Shown: positions 45,585 through 56,879 of the stretch, one piece after another
How positions within the stretch are numbered: the first letter of the stretch is position 1
Layout: each line of letters begins with the position of its first letter
Assembly (NCBI GenBank): GCA_037976565.1
Contig: CP137683.1
Location: forward strand, 7,914,321 to 7,978,320
Direction: 5' to 3'
DNA length: 64,000 bases
DNA from: Mesocentrotus franciscanus
Taxonomy: Eukaryota; Echinodermata; Echinoidea; Camarodonta; Strongylocentrotidae
The notes under the pieces: generated by a model
What the model saw: only the letters and a program-made list of their open reading frames with translations
Database searches by the model: none
What the model was told of the DNA's origin: nothing
Made by a program: the position numbers and the translations under genes

Positions 45585-46084
45585 NNNNNNNNNNNNNNNN
45601 NNNNNNNNNNNNNNNNNNNNNNNNNNNNNNNNNNNNNNNNNNNNNNNNNNNNNNNNNNNNNNNNNNNNNNNNNNNNNNNNNNNNNNNNNNNNNNNNNNNN
45701 NNNNNNNNNNNNNNNNNNNNNNNNNNNNNNNNNNNNNNNNNNNNNNNNNNNNNNNNNNNNNNNNNNNNNNNNNNNNNNNNNNNNNNNNNNNNNNNNNNNN
45801 NNNNNNNNNNNNNNNNNNNNNNNNNNNNNNNNNNNNNNNNNNNNNNNNNNNNNNNNNNNNNNNNNNNNNNNNNNNNNNNNNNNNNNNNNNNNNNNNNNNN
45901 NNNNNNNNNNNNNNNNNNNNNNNNNNNNNNNNNNNNNNNNNNNNNNNNNNNNNNNNNNNNNNNNNNNNNNNNNNNNNNNNNNNNNNNNNNNNNNNNNNNN
46001 NNNNNNNNNNNNNNNNNNNNNNNNNNNNNNNNNNNNNNNNNNNNNNNNNNNNNNNNNNNNNNNNNNNNNNNNNNNNNNNNNNNN
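45585..46084. other. Assembly gap, exactly 500 N
   Basis: This is an N run of exactly 500, a conventional placeholder length rather than a measured gap. It lies between the two copies of the duplicated block. Confidence 0.98.
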
Positions 46085-46368
46085 TGAACAGATTTACCAG
46101 TTAGAAAAGAAAAATGTTTCAAAAAACGATGATGATGATGGGAAAACTTGTTAACATGCTTCAGAAGCATATTATGATATGCCTCATATTTTTATTGACC
46201 ACAAACGTACGTGTCGTACGTCTGTGCTCATTATCACGAATATTCCATTAAAATTCAACAATAAAACCTATCCCTCTGGAGTAGAACCATCACTCTTCGA
46301 TTGAAAGGCAAGGACTAGTCCACGTCGAGTTATCATCACTCAACAAAACATTTCAATTCCCCTTCGAG

Positions 46369-46423
46369 ATGGATTTTACGCGGTTTACAAAAGAAATTTT
46401 GATTATTTCTTGCATGGGTTCTG
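46369..46423 (+). CDS. Lectin-type secreted protein, exon 1 (signal peptide)
   Basis: Start Met at 46369; the exon encodes MDFTRFTKEILIISCMGSG with its last codon split. The sequence is a typical signal peptide with a short hydrophobic core (EILIISCMG), so the protein is predicted to enter the secretory pathway. The donor is gtaagtg. This copy of the gene is the one with an intact lectin exon. The exons join in consistent phase 1 throughout, the usual pattern for extracellular modular proteins. About 300 residues are predicted in total. Confidence 0.7.
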
Positions 46424-47130
46424 GTAAGTGACTTTTGAATTTTGTTAGGTAATGCAAAGGAAAAACGTTTATCGGCTTATAGGCGGCATACATTAATTTT
46501 AGACTAGTTTGTTGTTTATTGTTTGTTTGCTTGTTTTCCTTTTTCGTTGTTGGGGATGTGTAATTTATTAAATAAGAGGGTAACACAATCCATACAATGA
46601 CACAAATAATTATCAGGCAGTATATCGATAAGACCAAGTCCATGAAATCACCAAACATTGGGAACATTAGGGATGTCAGTCCAAGACCGACATGCACCCC
46701 CAAACGAACACCGAGAGCACCGCTAGGCCCAGGGCCCTGTGAGGCGCGACAGACTCAACAGAGGTATTGACCCAGTTAGCAGAGGTTGTAAAGTTATACA
46801 CCTCCAACAGTCATTCCAATCACCTACGCGTCACTGTGTAGTTGTTTTTAATGTTGTTGTTGTTGTTGGTAATTTGTTTTGTGTGTGAAAGGAAGATGTG
46901 GCTGTACAGATTTCTCACAATTTACAAATCTCGTAAATGTCAGCTTTTTTCCTCTATGTCAAACCATCCAAAATTGGGATTAACGAAAGAGAGAAAGAGA
47001 GAAAAGCAAGTGCAAAATACAATAAAAGTCTTACTTAAGTTCGCTGATATTTGGTAGCTGTATCAATTTATGATATCACGAGTCAGAATGCATTTTCAAA
47101 TTACGGCAGAAAATGTTTAAATATTTTCAG

Positions 47131-47322
47131 GAATTTTATTCTCTGAAGGCTGTCAATATATCAAACCTTTATTCTGTGGTGTCGCAAGAAAGTCTGGAAA
47201 TGGAGACACAGTTCGTATGGTAACGAAATCCTTAGTCAGAACGACCGGTGGGAATGTAAGGTGGCACAAACGTGTCTCTTATTATTCGGATGTCATCAAC
47301 ACCGTGAGATGTAGCGTGCCAG
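47131..47322 (+). CDS. Lectin-type secreted protein, exon 2 (Cys-containing module)
   Basis: This encodes about 64 residues with three Cys (SEGCQYI, PLFCGVA, TVRCSVPG) and many basic residues. The acceptor is attttcag and the donor gtatgg, both phase 1. I do not recognise the domain; it may be a short extracellular module specific to this group. Its position between signal peptide and EGF shows it is the N-terminal part of the mature protein. Confidence 0.7.
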
Positions 47323-49040
47323 GTATGGGTATTTGACTGGTATTGTTGTAGTGTTGAAACTTTAGGCCAGATTTCAAGATAAATTTGGACTCTGGTCAAA
47401 TGATTACTACATTTTTAAAGAATGTTTGTAAGCAATTAGGAAGTTAGATTATATAGTAGGACTACATATGAATTGGAGTATAATGTGCGGTTTTGTCACC
47501 TAAAAATAAAATAAAATTTACTTATTCTTGTTAAAAGCCACGTGCCCTGCACACCGACTGCAAAGCCATGCAGCATGAAAGTTTTGTTCATTCATTCAAA
47601 TATTTGTCCTATTTGGAATATGTGGGAATTTGCAGAGCAACAATATATAAATAATTTGTGCCCATTGTATATAGGTGTTTTTTTTGTCATGTCAAAACAA
47701 AAGAAATCATGAGGCCGGCAGGAAAAAGGAAGGAGGGGAGGATAAACTACGAATCAAATTGATAAGGCCTTATTCAAATTTTTGAAGTGATTTACTTAAA
47801 AAACCCTTAACAGGTGTATTTTATTAAAACAACATAATAAAACTCACATACATTTTTGTTTAGCATAACAACTATAAGACTTTACTCATACTTTGTTATC
47901 AATTCAGGTAAATTATACATTTTCGTTTTCCTTTTTTTAACAGAGCTGCGTTGATGTCCAAACGTATTTTAACTTCTTTCAAAAAAATATACCACAACTT
48001 TTTTTCCTTTCATTTTTCCCCTTTTTTTTCTCAAGTTTATCATTTTATATAAGTTCCAAAAGGCAATTCTAACAATATCATCAATATTTGTTTCCAAATA
48101 GGTTTAAAAAAAAATCATATGTTAAAACCAATATCTACATTATAGACATGTTTTGACATTTCCATTAATTTTTCAAACACGGGAATGTTCATTTCACATT
48201 TCAAAAAAAGCATGAAATAAATCTTCTCTACAGTAACATGTTTCACATATAGCCTATCGGGATTTCTAAGTCCCCATAAAAACAACATTCTTTTTACAGG
48301 AATCAAATTATAAATTGTCTAAAAATTGTTTCAATCTATTTTCCTTTACATTTCATCAAATTTCTCTGAAAGATCTTTTTCCAGTTCACATGAAAATCAA
48401 TTAAGTTTTGTCCAGTATGGTAGCCTTTCATCTCCTATTTCATTCCTTGCTTAGAATATGATAAAATACCTTACTTGACACAAATTGTAATTGTTTTTCT
48501 TTTACAATTGGTATAGTTGGAGTTTCTAACAAAATAGAATTTTTAAAGTTATCAGTCATAACTGTTGGTATTGCATTTTTAATTTAAAAAAACAAACAGA
48601 GCTGTCGCTTTTGCTTTTTTATTTTCAATGGTTGTTATCAATTTTGTCATGGATATAAAGTTTCCTTTAATATAAAAGTGATTTACTTTATACTATCCTT
48701 TCAATCTTGCCATCACCCTCTGCCCTCGTTGAAAACTACCTTGCTTAGAATATGATAAAATACCTTACTTGACACAAATTGTAATTGTTTTTCTTTTTAC
48801 CAATTGGTATAGTTGGAGTTTCTAACAAAATAGATTTTTAAAGTTATCAGTCATAACTGTTGGTATTGCATTTTTTAATTTAAAAAAAACAAACAATGCT
48901 GTCGCTTTTGCTTTTTTATTTCCAATGGTTGTTATCAATTTTGTCATGGATATAAAATTTCCTTTAATATAAACGTGATTTACTTTATACTATCCTTTCA
49001 ATCTTGCCATCACCCTCTGCCCTCGTTGAAAACTACAAAG

Positions 49041-49139
49041 ACTGTCTTTCAATGCCCTGTAGAAATGGTGGCATCTGTCTTGAGACATTAGACGGTTTTG
49101 AATGTGTCTGCCCTCAAGAGTTTCACGGTCCAACATGTG
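49041..49139 (+). CDS. EGF-like domain exon
   Basis: One complete EGF-like domain of 33 residues is encoded by a single symmetric phase-1 exon. Six Cys are in canonical order (CLSMPCRNGGICLETLDGFE, then CVCPQEFHGPTC). EGF modules mediate protein contacts in secreted and membrane proteins. Here it links the N-terminal module to the lectin domain. It is identical to the left copy. Confidence 0.9.
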
Positions 49140-50664
49140 GTAAGAACCTATACCATTTCATACTCTGCATTTCGTATAAGTCATGTTATTAGTGATAATA
49201 GCATGGTAAATTAAGCCGGTTCGTTAATACTGTCTGCGCATGGGCAGATGAACATAATAAAAGTCATTTGTACACAAACTGTACAAACCAACTGAGATGA
49301 CATGCTGCATACGTGTTAATATGGTGGCATTTCATGGCCATTTGTACTATTTCACAAATGTGGGTATTTGAAGAACAAAAATATATTGATAATTTTGCCC
49401 TTGCTCAGAAAGGTTTGCCTATTGTCATTTTCGCGAAATATTATCAAACTTTGCAAAAAACTGGAACAATTGGTTCCTTCAAAACGTTCCTTAATTCGCG
49501 AGAAAAGTACAATTTTCCGTGCATTTTGACATTATAAAATGCCACCATATGTTCATGAAAGTTATGCACAGACGGAACAAAGTATTATCATCGGATGTCG
49601 GTCTATTAGGATGTTGTAAAATTCCGTATCAGACATCAGACTCCAAGAAATAACTTTATTTATTCTGAGAGATATATTTTATTCTTGCCCATTAATTTAT
49701 AACATTCCTCACCAAAGTGTATGAGAGAGGCATAAAGCAATAATAATGTGCAGTTTGTCAGCACGACAAGGACATTGCCATTTTCCTGATAACATGACGT
49801 ACTATGTGAAGTCGTTTATCAAGTAAATGTACTCAAATTTGTGGATGCTTCCTTCCCAGGTGTGTGTGGTGAAGCATTTCATTAACCTGCTATTATCCTT
49901 TGTACTACAATCGCCAGAACGCAAATTGCAGAAATAAGTTAATGCTCTTATGGGATGAAGGTTTCTCATGTAAATGAAATAGATTTGTCAACTACTATAT
50001 TTTATTATTTGTAAATGAATAACGGTTACAATTGTTCCCATGTTATATATTTTCCAGCAAATATAATTTTATCTTCTCAGCTATGATCTTTCCTCATTAA
50101 AAATTAAAGGTTTTGTTATTGATTTAAAAAGTCTTTCCAACGAAAGCTTGGTGCATAGTACATGTACAACTTCATCTGGTACGTCACATTTTCAAGAAAA
50201 TGGCTGCGCCCATGTCATGCTAAAAGGCATCGCATCATGCCAAGAACATCTTTATTTATATATAAATGTATCTCTTGTACACTTTCGCAAGGAATATTGT
50301 GCATCAAAGGGCAGGATTACATGTCATTTTCAGAATACCTACACTTATTATTTAAGGTGCGGTTTCCTTTAACTGTAGCCATGTTATATCAATGTATTGA
50401 GATTTTCTGTGAAGGAAAATATTAACTTTGCTTAGTAATAAACGCTTATACTTATGAAGAAATAACAATATTATGTAAAAAGGATTAAGTAAATTTGTTT
50501 AAACGTTGTCAGTTATTAAATGTGTTTCGTTCCTCAAGTTTAAAAATGACAAAAAATTAAAATAGGCGGGTTTTTGTTTATGGAAGATCTCGTTATTAGT
50601 TTGTTTATACTTTGCTTTATTGTTTATTGTTTATTTTGTTAATACATATCATATACATTTATAG

Positions 50665-50904
50665 CAGCCTCAAGTCCTTGCCCACCTCAGTGGCACTTCT
50701 TCAACCACAGTTGTTACCAGTATATTCCCATTTTGCAATCCTTTGAAGGAGCACGTTTTGCATGCGAGAATAAATACATCCTAGACAGCATACCAGCCAA
50801 TTTGGTGTCGGTCCACAGTGAGGAAGAAAATGAATTCATCTATTTTTTGTTGCTCTCAGAGATAAGTATAAACGACACTTTACAGTCTATTCAGTTGAAA
50901 TCAG
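50665..50904 (+). CDS. C-type lectin domain, N-terminal half exon
   Basis: It encodes CPPQWHFFNHSCYQYIPILQ, then SFEGARFACENKYILDSIPA, then NLVSVHSEEENEFIYFLLLS. The first three lectin-domain Cys and the 'LVSVHSEEEN.F' motif are present. The acceptor is catttatag. The donor is either gtgttt at 50905 or the weaker gtataa about 36 bases earlier. The shorter form would better match usual lectin-domain length. A neighbouring hairpin MITE lies in the next intron. Confidence 0.85.
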
Positions 50905-51948
50905 GTGTTTTCCAAAAGTGTCTTTATTCTAATTCCACACGATACGTCATTTGCTGAAACATGGACGTGTCAGCGACTTGCGCGGTCTGTGTCGCACCAA
51001 TTGAGAGTGATATCGTACGAAAAATGAATGCAAAATAAACAGTACACACCATAGCATTTTGAGAGAGATAGTTGTGACACGCACACACGCACGCGATCAA
51101 ACGTTAATTCATAGAGCTATAAATAGTTCCCTCCCATAGAGATTGTAAGTGGGAGGTAACTATTTGGAGACCTTTGATTGCGTAGGTTTGCGCATGTCAC
51201 AACTATCTCTCTCGCAATACCTTATGGTACACGCTATAAAGATATTGATTGGTAGGATGCGTAATATAACATTTTGGACCGCCAACGGGAGTTATATTTT
51301 CCCAATGGGTTATATTAATTATTAATATAAAATGAAGGATAATTGCGATCTCAGACCTAACGATCGTGGCAATCGATATCACGTGACGAGCTGTGGACCA
51401 ATAAACTTTGTATCTGTAATAGCTATCAAATATATTGCGTCAAAAACGGACGCATGCAGTCATTATTCATAGGCTTGAAAAGCGTATTTAATAAGGAAAT
51501 AATTTTGTTTTAAATCAAGTGCAACATTCGTATAATAACTACATGTACCTTCGTAAAAATGATGTGAGTTGTAACTTTTTCATGACCATTTCCCTGACGA
51601 ATCTGCCCAGGGTGGAAAATGTTCGGATTACGCAAAACGTACGTCATTGTCATATTTGCTCATTTCAATAGGTGAAGCACAAGGGCTATTATTAATTGAA
51701 ATTGTTTTTAGTTTTATTTTTTCGGAAGTAGTTTCCATCGTGTTATTCCATAAATACTGAATGCTTCTTCAATTTAACAAAAATATGAACCAACCAATTC
51801 AAAATTTATGGCCATGCATACTTTGACAATAAATGAAATCAAGGGTGTACTGTTTATTCCCCTTTTTTCTTCCTTTTCCTTCTATAAGGCGGATTTCCGT
51901 TTTGATAGTGTACCTGCTCGTGTAAAAATAGGCCTGAAAAGTTAACAG

Positions 51949-52268
51949 TAGTCTCTCTCTCTCTCTCTCTCTTGATATATCACGCTCATTCCTATGGATT
52001 TTTCCTTTCACTATGGATTGGCCTGTACAGTAACGACACTCACAACGAACCGTGGGCCTGGACCGATTGGACTCCCGTCGATTACACTAATTTTGCACCC
52101 GGCGAACTGGACTTCAAGAAGCTAGGAACTGGGTGTGTTTATCTCTATCATGCTTACGGTCAAGACCCGGTTGATGAATCCTTTAGACGTTGGTACATCA
52201 GTGACTGTAAAGACTTTACTGCGTTTTATTTTTGCAAGGCGACCCTCGGTCAAATTGAATCGAATTGA
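51949..52268 (+). CDS. C-type lectin domain, C-terminal half and stop
   Basis: An open frame runs from the acceptor taacag (51947-51948) to TGA 52266-52268. Core residues are WIGLYSNDTHNEPWAWTDWT, then PVDYTNFAPGELDFKKLGTG, then CVYLYHAYGQDP and RRWYISDCKDFTAFYFCK. 'WIGL', 'W.WTD.TP.DY.NF.PGE', 'C', 'C..F..F.CK' complete the lectin fold. The usual EPN or QPD carbohydrate motif and WND motif are not seen, so calcium-dependent sugar binding is doubtful. The stretch before WIGL comes from a (CT)n run and may not be exonic; no closer AG exists. Confidence 0.75.
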
Positions 52269-52550
52269 ATTTTATTTCTTCTGCAACATACTACTCAAAT
52301 TACATTTCAGCAAAATAACATAAACAAAATACATGTGTAACAATTTTTTGATATATAATATAATAATAATCGAAATGTAGCTGATAACACACTACCAAGA
52401 ATTATCCATTGAAAAATCTGCAGAAGAAGCGCTATCACAGTAAGTGCTTGCTTGATAGCGTGATAGCCTTGGGTGGGGAGGGGTAGGCTGCATGATTGAA
52501 CAAAAATAACAAAAACTGGTGATGGTGATGATGTTGATGATAATGTCAAT
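52247..52550 (-). mobile_element. LINE 3' tail overlapping the lectin stop codon, right copy
   Basis: Same sequence and interpretation as the left-copy tail: the last residues IESN and the TGA stop lie in the ttgaatcgaattga start of the tail. The tail then supplies the 3' UTR. Homology to the LINE at 56880-57350 is partial. Confidence 0.55.
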
Positions 52551-55195
52551 TAGTTTGGGCAATTGGTCCTACACATCATTGGTCGATCATATTGATAGCG
52601 GTCATACGCATGTATTAATAGTCCAACGCGGGCTCTGTAGATATAGGGCTATGGTTTTGGTTATGTATAATGATGTCAATTTATTGATAGTTGTTCTGTA
52701 TTAACCGTGGCAAATGTAGCATTATCAGCCTAATGGCAGGCGGAGATCGGCCCTGTATTGTAGAGGGGATTCTATTAATAAGGCCCTCTAGCGTTCTAAA
52801 GTGGAAAGTCTTGTTGTTGTTTAATAGTGGAATATGCACGTCGTGTATTACCGCTGGCCTGAAACACCAAATAGGATTCCTGCCGACACATATTAATTTT
52901 GAAGAGCAACAATCAATGTATCATTTCGTTCATTATTTGACCAAATATGACGTATTTGTGCAAAGTTATGTTGCTTCAAAGAAGGTTATTGAAAAAAAAG
53001 ATTTTGCATGCCCTCAAACTTTGCTGGATCCTGACCCATATTAAACATGGATTAAATAAATGTTATGTGCACTGGAAAGCCAATATTGTGGCGCAAATTT
53101 TGACACCAAATTTATTTGGGCTCAAAAATAAAACTATGTGTCAAATTTTGAGTCAAAGTTGGTGCTAAATCCGAAAAATTATTAGAATGAGGTACGATAA
53201 AGCTGCATGCTGTGTCACGTGACATCCGCACAAATGTGAAATTTGCTTTTCACGTACGGAGACGAATTGTTGTATGTATGATGATAATAGTAATATAAAT
53301 ATATACTTATCGATCTGAAACAAAGCTACTAGAACAGTATGATTTGTAATTGTATGTATATGTATGTTTGTGTGTGATTATTTTGTGTTTTAAATGTAAT
53401 GGATATTTATGTGGCACTGTTTGTGATACACGCATTGTTTATGACTAGACATATATGATGTAATAAAATTGTGTCAGAAAAACGTGGAAATTGAATTATT
53501 TACAGGATTCTTATAATGAATATTCTTAAATATTAGGTAACTCCAGATATTTACTATGATATTGCAAAAAAACAGAGCGCAAAAAAGTGATAAAATGAAG
53601 GAGATATCGTCGTTTGAAAATGTGCCTTCTCGGAGAGCTCTACGGTAGGGGTCAAACCGGTCAGAGTACGCCGTATTAATAGAACATACGTGTTTTTGCA
53701 CGCCTGCTATTAGGCTGTTATGGTAGAGGGTGGCATTCATTGTTCCTACACGCACCATTGGTCCTACGCAATAAGAGTCCTCCGTAAGCCTACTTGAGTT
53801 CGGATTAAGTTTCTAACATAATACCCAAAAATACCCCAGTCATAATATCGACACGGACATTAGGCTCGTAACATACCAAAGAAATCAAAATAACATTGAC
53901 CCAAATGGCCCAAAATCGGTCGGTTTTAAATCCGTAGTAATGTGGCAACGAATATTATGGACGTGATGAACGGATTATGGTAGAGGAGGGTTGATTGGTC
54001 CTATACATCACCGGTCTGTAGCGGTCCTGCGCATTAATAGACCTAGTCAGGTTATTATGCTTTAGAGCGCGGTTTAAGGTGCCCTTCTCATACTCAACTG
54101 TTTTTGTTTAAATAGTTTAGGTCTACCCCGAATGATCAAAACTTGGGCGGTTTGGATCGGATCAGAGTGGAGTCTGTTTGTCGGTGTGGCCAAAGTAAAG
54201 TAATAATAACGTATAATACGAAGAATATTTTTGAGAGTCCTTTGTGAAAACGAAACAGCTTCAATAAAGGTACATTTCACCGAATGACACACACGTTCTC
54301 ACACACACAAAATGCACCCATATGCACACCCACCCACATTCTTGTCAATTGTCATAAAATCAATGCCTAAATACTACAATCTTTTAGTTATTGCCCTGAA
54401 ATCTTAAATGTAATTAACAAAATACTTTTCTTTGTTGTCAGTTAAACTTATATTATATTCAGCTCATGCATATACATACATGCATCTCCTCGCGTGTTCT
54501 GTGAAGGGTGTTTTCATAAGTAGAGTAAAAGAAGATATTTGAAGAAAGAAAAAAACAATTACACCACAAACGTAACAACTAGAGCCGGTCTCCCACCTTG
54601 AAATATATGTTACATGATTTTAGTTGAAATAACTTTCAGTTATCATGTTCGGAGACAGGCTAAATAGAAAATTCGCAGGAAGTACGACTACAACATTAAA
54701 AAAAGGTTGACCTAGCAATTTGCCTGACTAACTGGTAAATTACAAATTTCTTGTACAAATATACAAATGACGCTTAAAAGTCTAATCGGCCATTTCAATA
54801 CACTGATTGTTTAAACATTAGAAATGTCTTATACTTTTAAATCCTCAGATCTCCCGGTTGTATGCGTTGTAATCAATGCGTAAGATGATGATTCTAGAAT
54901 ACACTTAATATTAACATATATATGGTTGAAATACTGTTAAAACAACTCATTAAATGTTGCCATGAACTCGCAAAAATCCTCCTTTTTGTGGTAGAATTTG
55001 TGAACTGGTTTCGAATAACCTGAACACTTCTTGTAAGAAAAGTACACTATGCTTAGTTACCATACATGGGTTTGAGTCAACTTTGCGAGGAAATACTTCA
55101 AACGTGTAGCATTAAGACAGAGCCATTGGTGAATGATACACAATACCCTTAAACGTATCCAATGTTTCAAAAATACTTTTAAAAATGCACCTTTA

Positions 55196-55965
55196 AAGTT
55201 CAAGTCCACTCCGAAAATAACTTGCCTTTAGTAGAAGCAGAAAAATCAGACAAACCAATCAAAAAAAATTTGAGCAAAATCGGATAATTAATAAAAAAAG
55301 TTATGGATTTTTGAAAAACTATGTAAAACTAAAAAAAACAATGGAAATCACTACACAAAATTTGGTTATCAGTTTGTGACGTCATGTCCTCACTATTTGT
55401 CAATTGCTTAATTAGTTTAATCCCATTAATTTCCCTTTTTATCGCCCAAAACTTGATTTCCCCATGCCTTTGCCCAGGTTATATGATTTGTATCATATTG
55501 CTTGCATGACATTTCACAAAATTTGTTATGAACTTTGAAGAATTTATACTATTTTCTGAATATTGCATATTCATAATTATTGATTTTTATATAAATAGTT
55601 TATCAAAATTCACATTTTTTATGATTTAACTGGAAGAAAAATTACTCTATATTAGTGCATCCACACAAAACATATTACTATCAATCTAACTTGGATGCTT
55701 GTGTGAAGAAATAAGATTCTTAGGGGGGAAATAGGAAATTTATATTATCAATATAAAGAAAATAATTAGTGGATAGTGAGGACACGACGTCACAGACTCA
55801 TGAGTGAGTTGCCAATTTGTGTAGTGATTTTCAAAGTTTTTCATGTCATTAAAATATCATAACTTTCTTATTAGTTATCCGATTTTGCTCAAACTTTTTT
55901 TGATTGGTTTGCCTGATTTTCTGGCTCTATTGAAAGTAAGTTATTTTTGGAGTGGACTTGCCCTT
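55196..55965. mobile_element. Tc1/mariner-like MITE with TA target duplication, right copy
   Basis: Same element as in the left block, with the same ends and TA flanks (55194-55195, 55966-55967). It is 12 bases longer because of small indels. Confidence 0.8.
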
Positions 55966-56879
55966 TAGATCACAAGAATGTCAGTAGCGAAATTACTTAT
56001 TAAGACAATATGAGGTATCATTTGTCCTTTAATTTTTCGATAAAATTAACCCAAATCTTTAACATACCGGTATCGGGTATTACCTAGTGCAATCATTACA
56101 AATCTGCCATATTTCTAAGAATGAATTTTTAAAAAAGTAGAAAAAAATCTGTCTTCTCAAAGAGAATGTTACACACTTTTAACACATTAGTCTGGGCTTT
56201 TAATTCATGTGGATTTTCCCATATAAAATAAACACCCCAAAAAGTGTGGAAAGTCAAGTTTGATTGATTATATCTCTCTTGTCATGGCATAAACATCGCT
56301 GAAAAATGTAGTCATGGAATGTGCAATACATCAGACTAATGGGGTAACGTCGAAAATGAAAAGTTGCAAATTACACTGGTAACCTTGTATTGCTATGCAG
56401 TGCACTAGACAGCAGCCCTACACTTCAAAGAATGAAGAATGCACAACCAATCAAATGCATTGCCTTTATTAACTTCCCACTTTTGACCTCGCCCTTTACC
56501 TTGATGTACTGCATATTCTATAATAAAAAGTCGTAACAAATATGGTATCATTTTAAAGGGGAATAAACAGACTTTCTGATACTAAACATAGCGATGATTA
56601 ATCCTCAACAAGATAGATATAATGCTAAATATATTACTCATTGCGGATGTAGTATCGAAAATAATCAATCAAACAGGGTTTAGATGATTTCCAATTTGTA
56701 TGCATAATTTTGGGAATACTTTGCGGTATTTAGTGTAATACCGTTTGTTATACTTTTTTTAATTTGAAGGGACACATTTATCTGCGATTCATGAACATAG
56801 ATTTATATTTGAATTTGTATTTGTCTTTGTGTTTGTATATGTATTTATTAGGAAAACTTCATCCACATGGTACATGAAT

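Noticed and set aside
46369..52268. Two separate lectin genes arising by recent tandem duplication
   Set aside because: Copy edges coincide exactly with the edges of a 500-N gap, which fits an assembly overlap better than a biological duplication.
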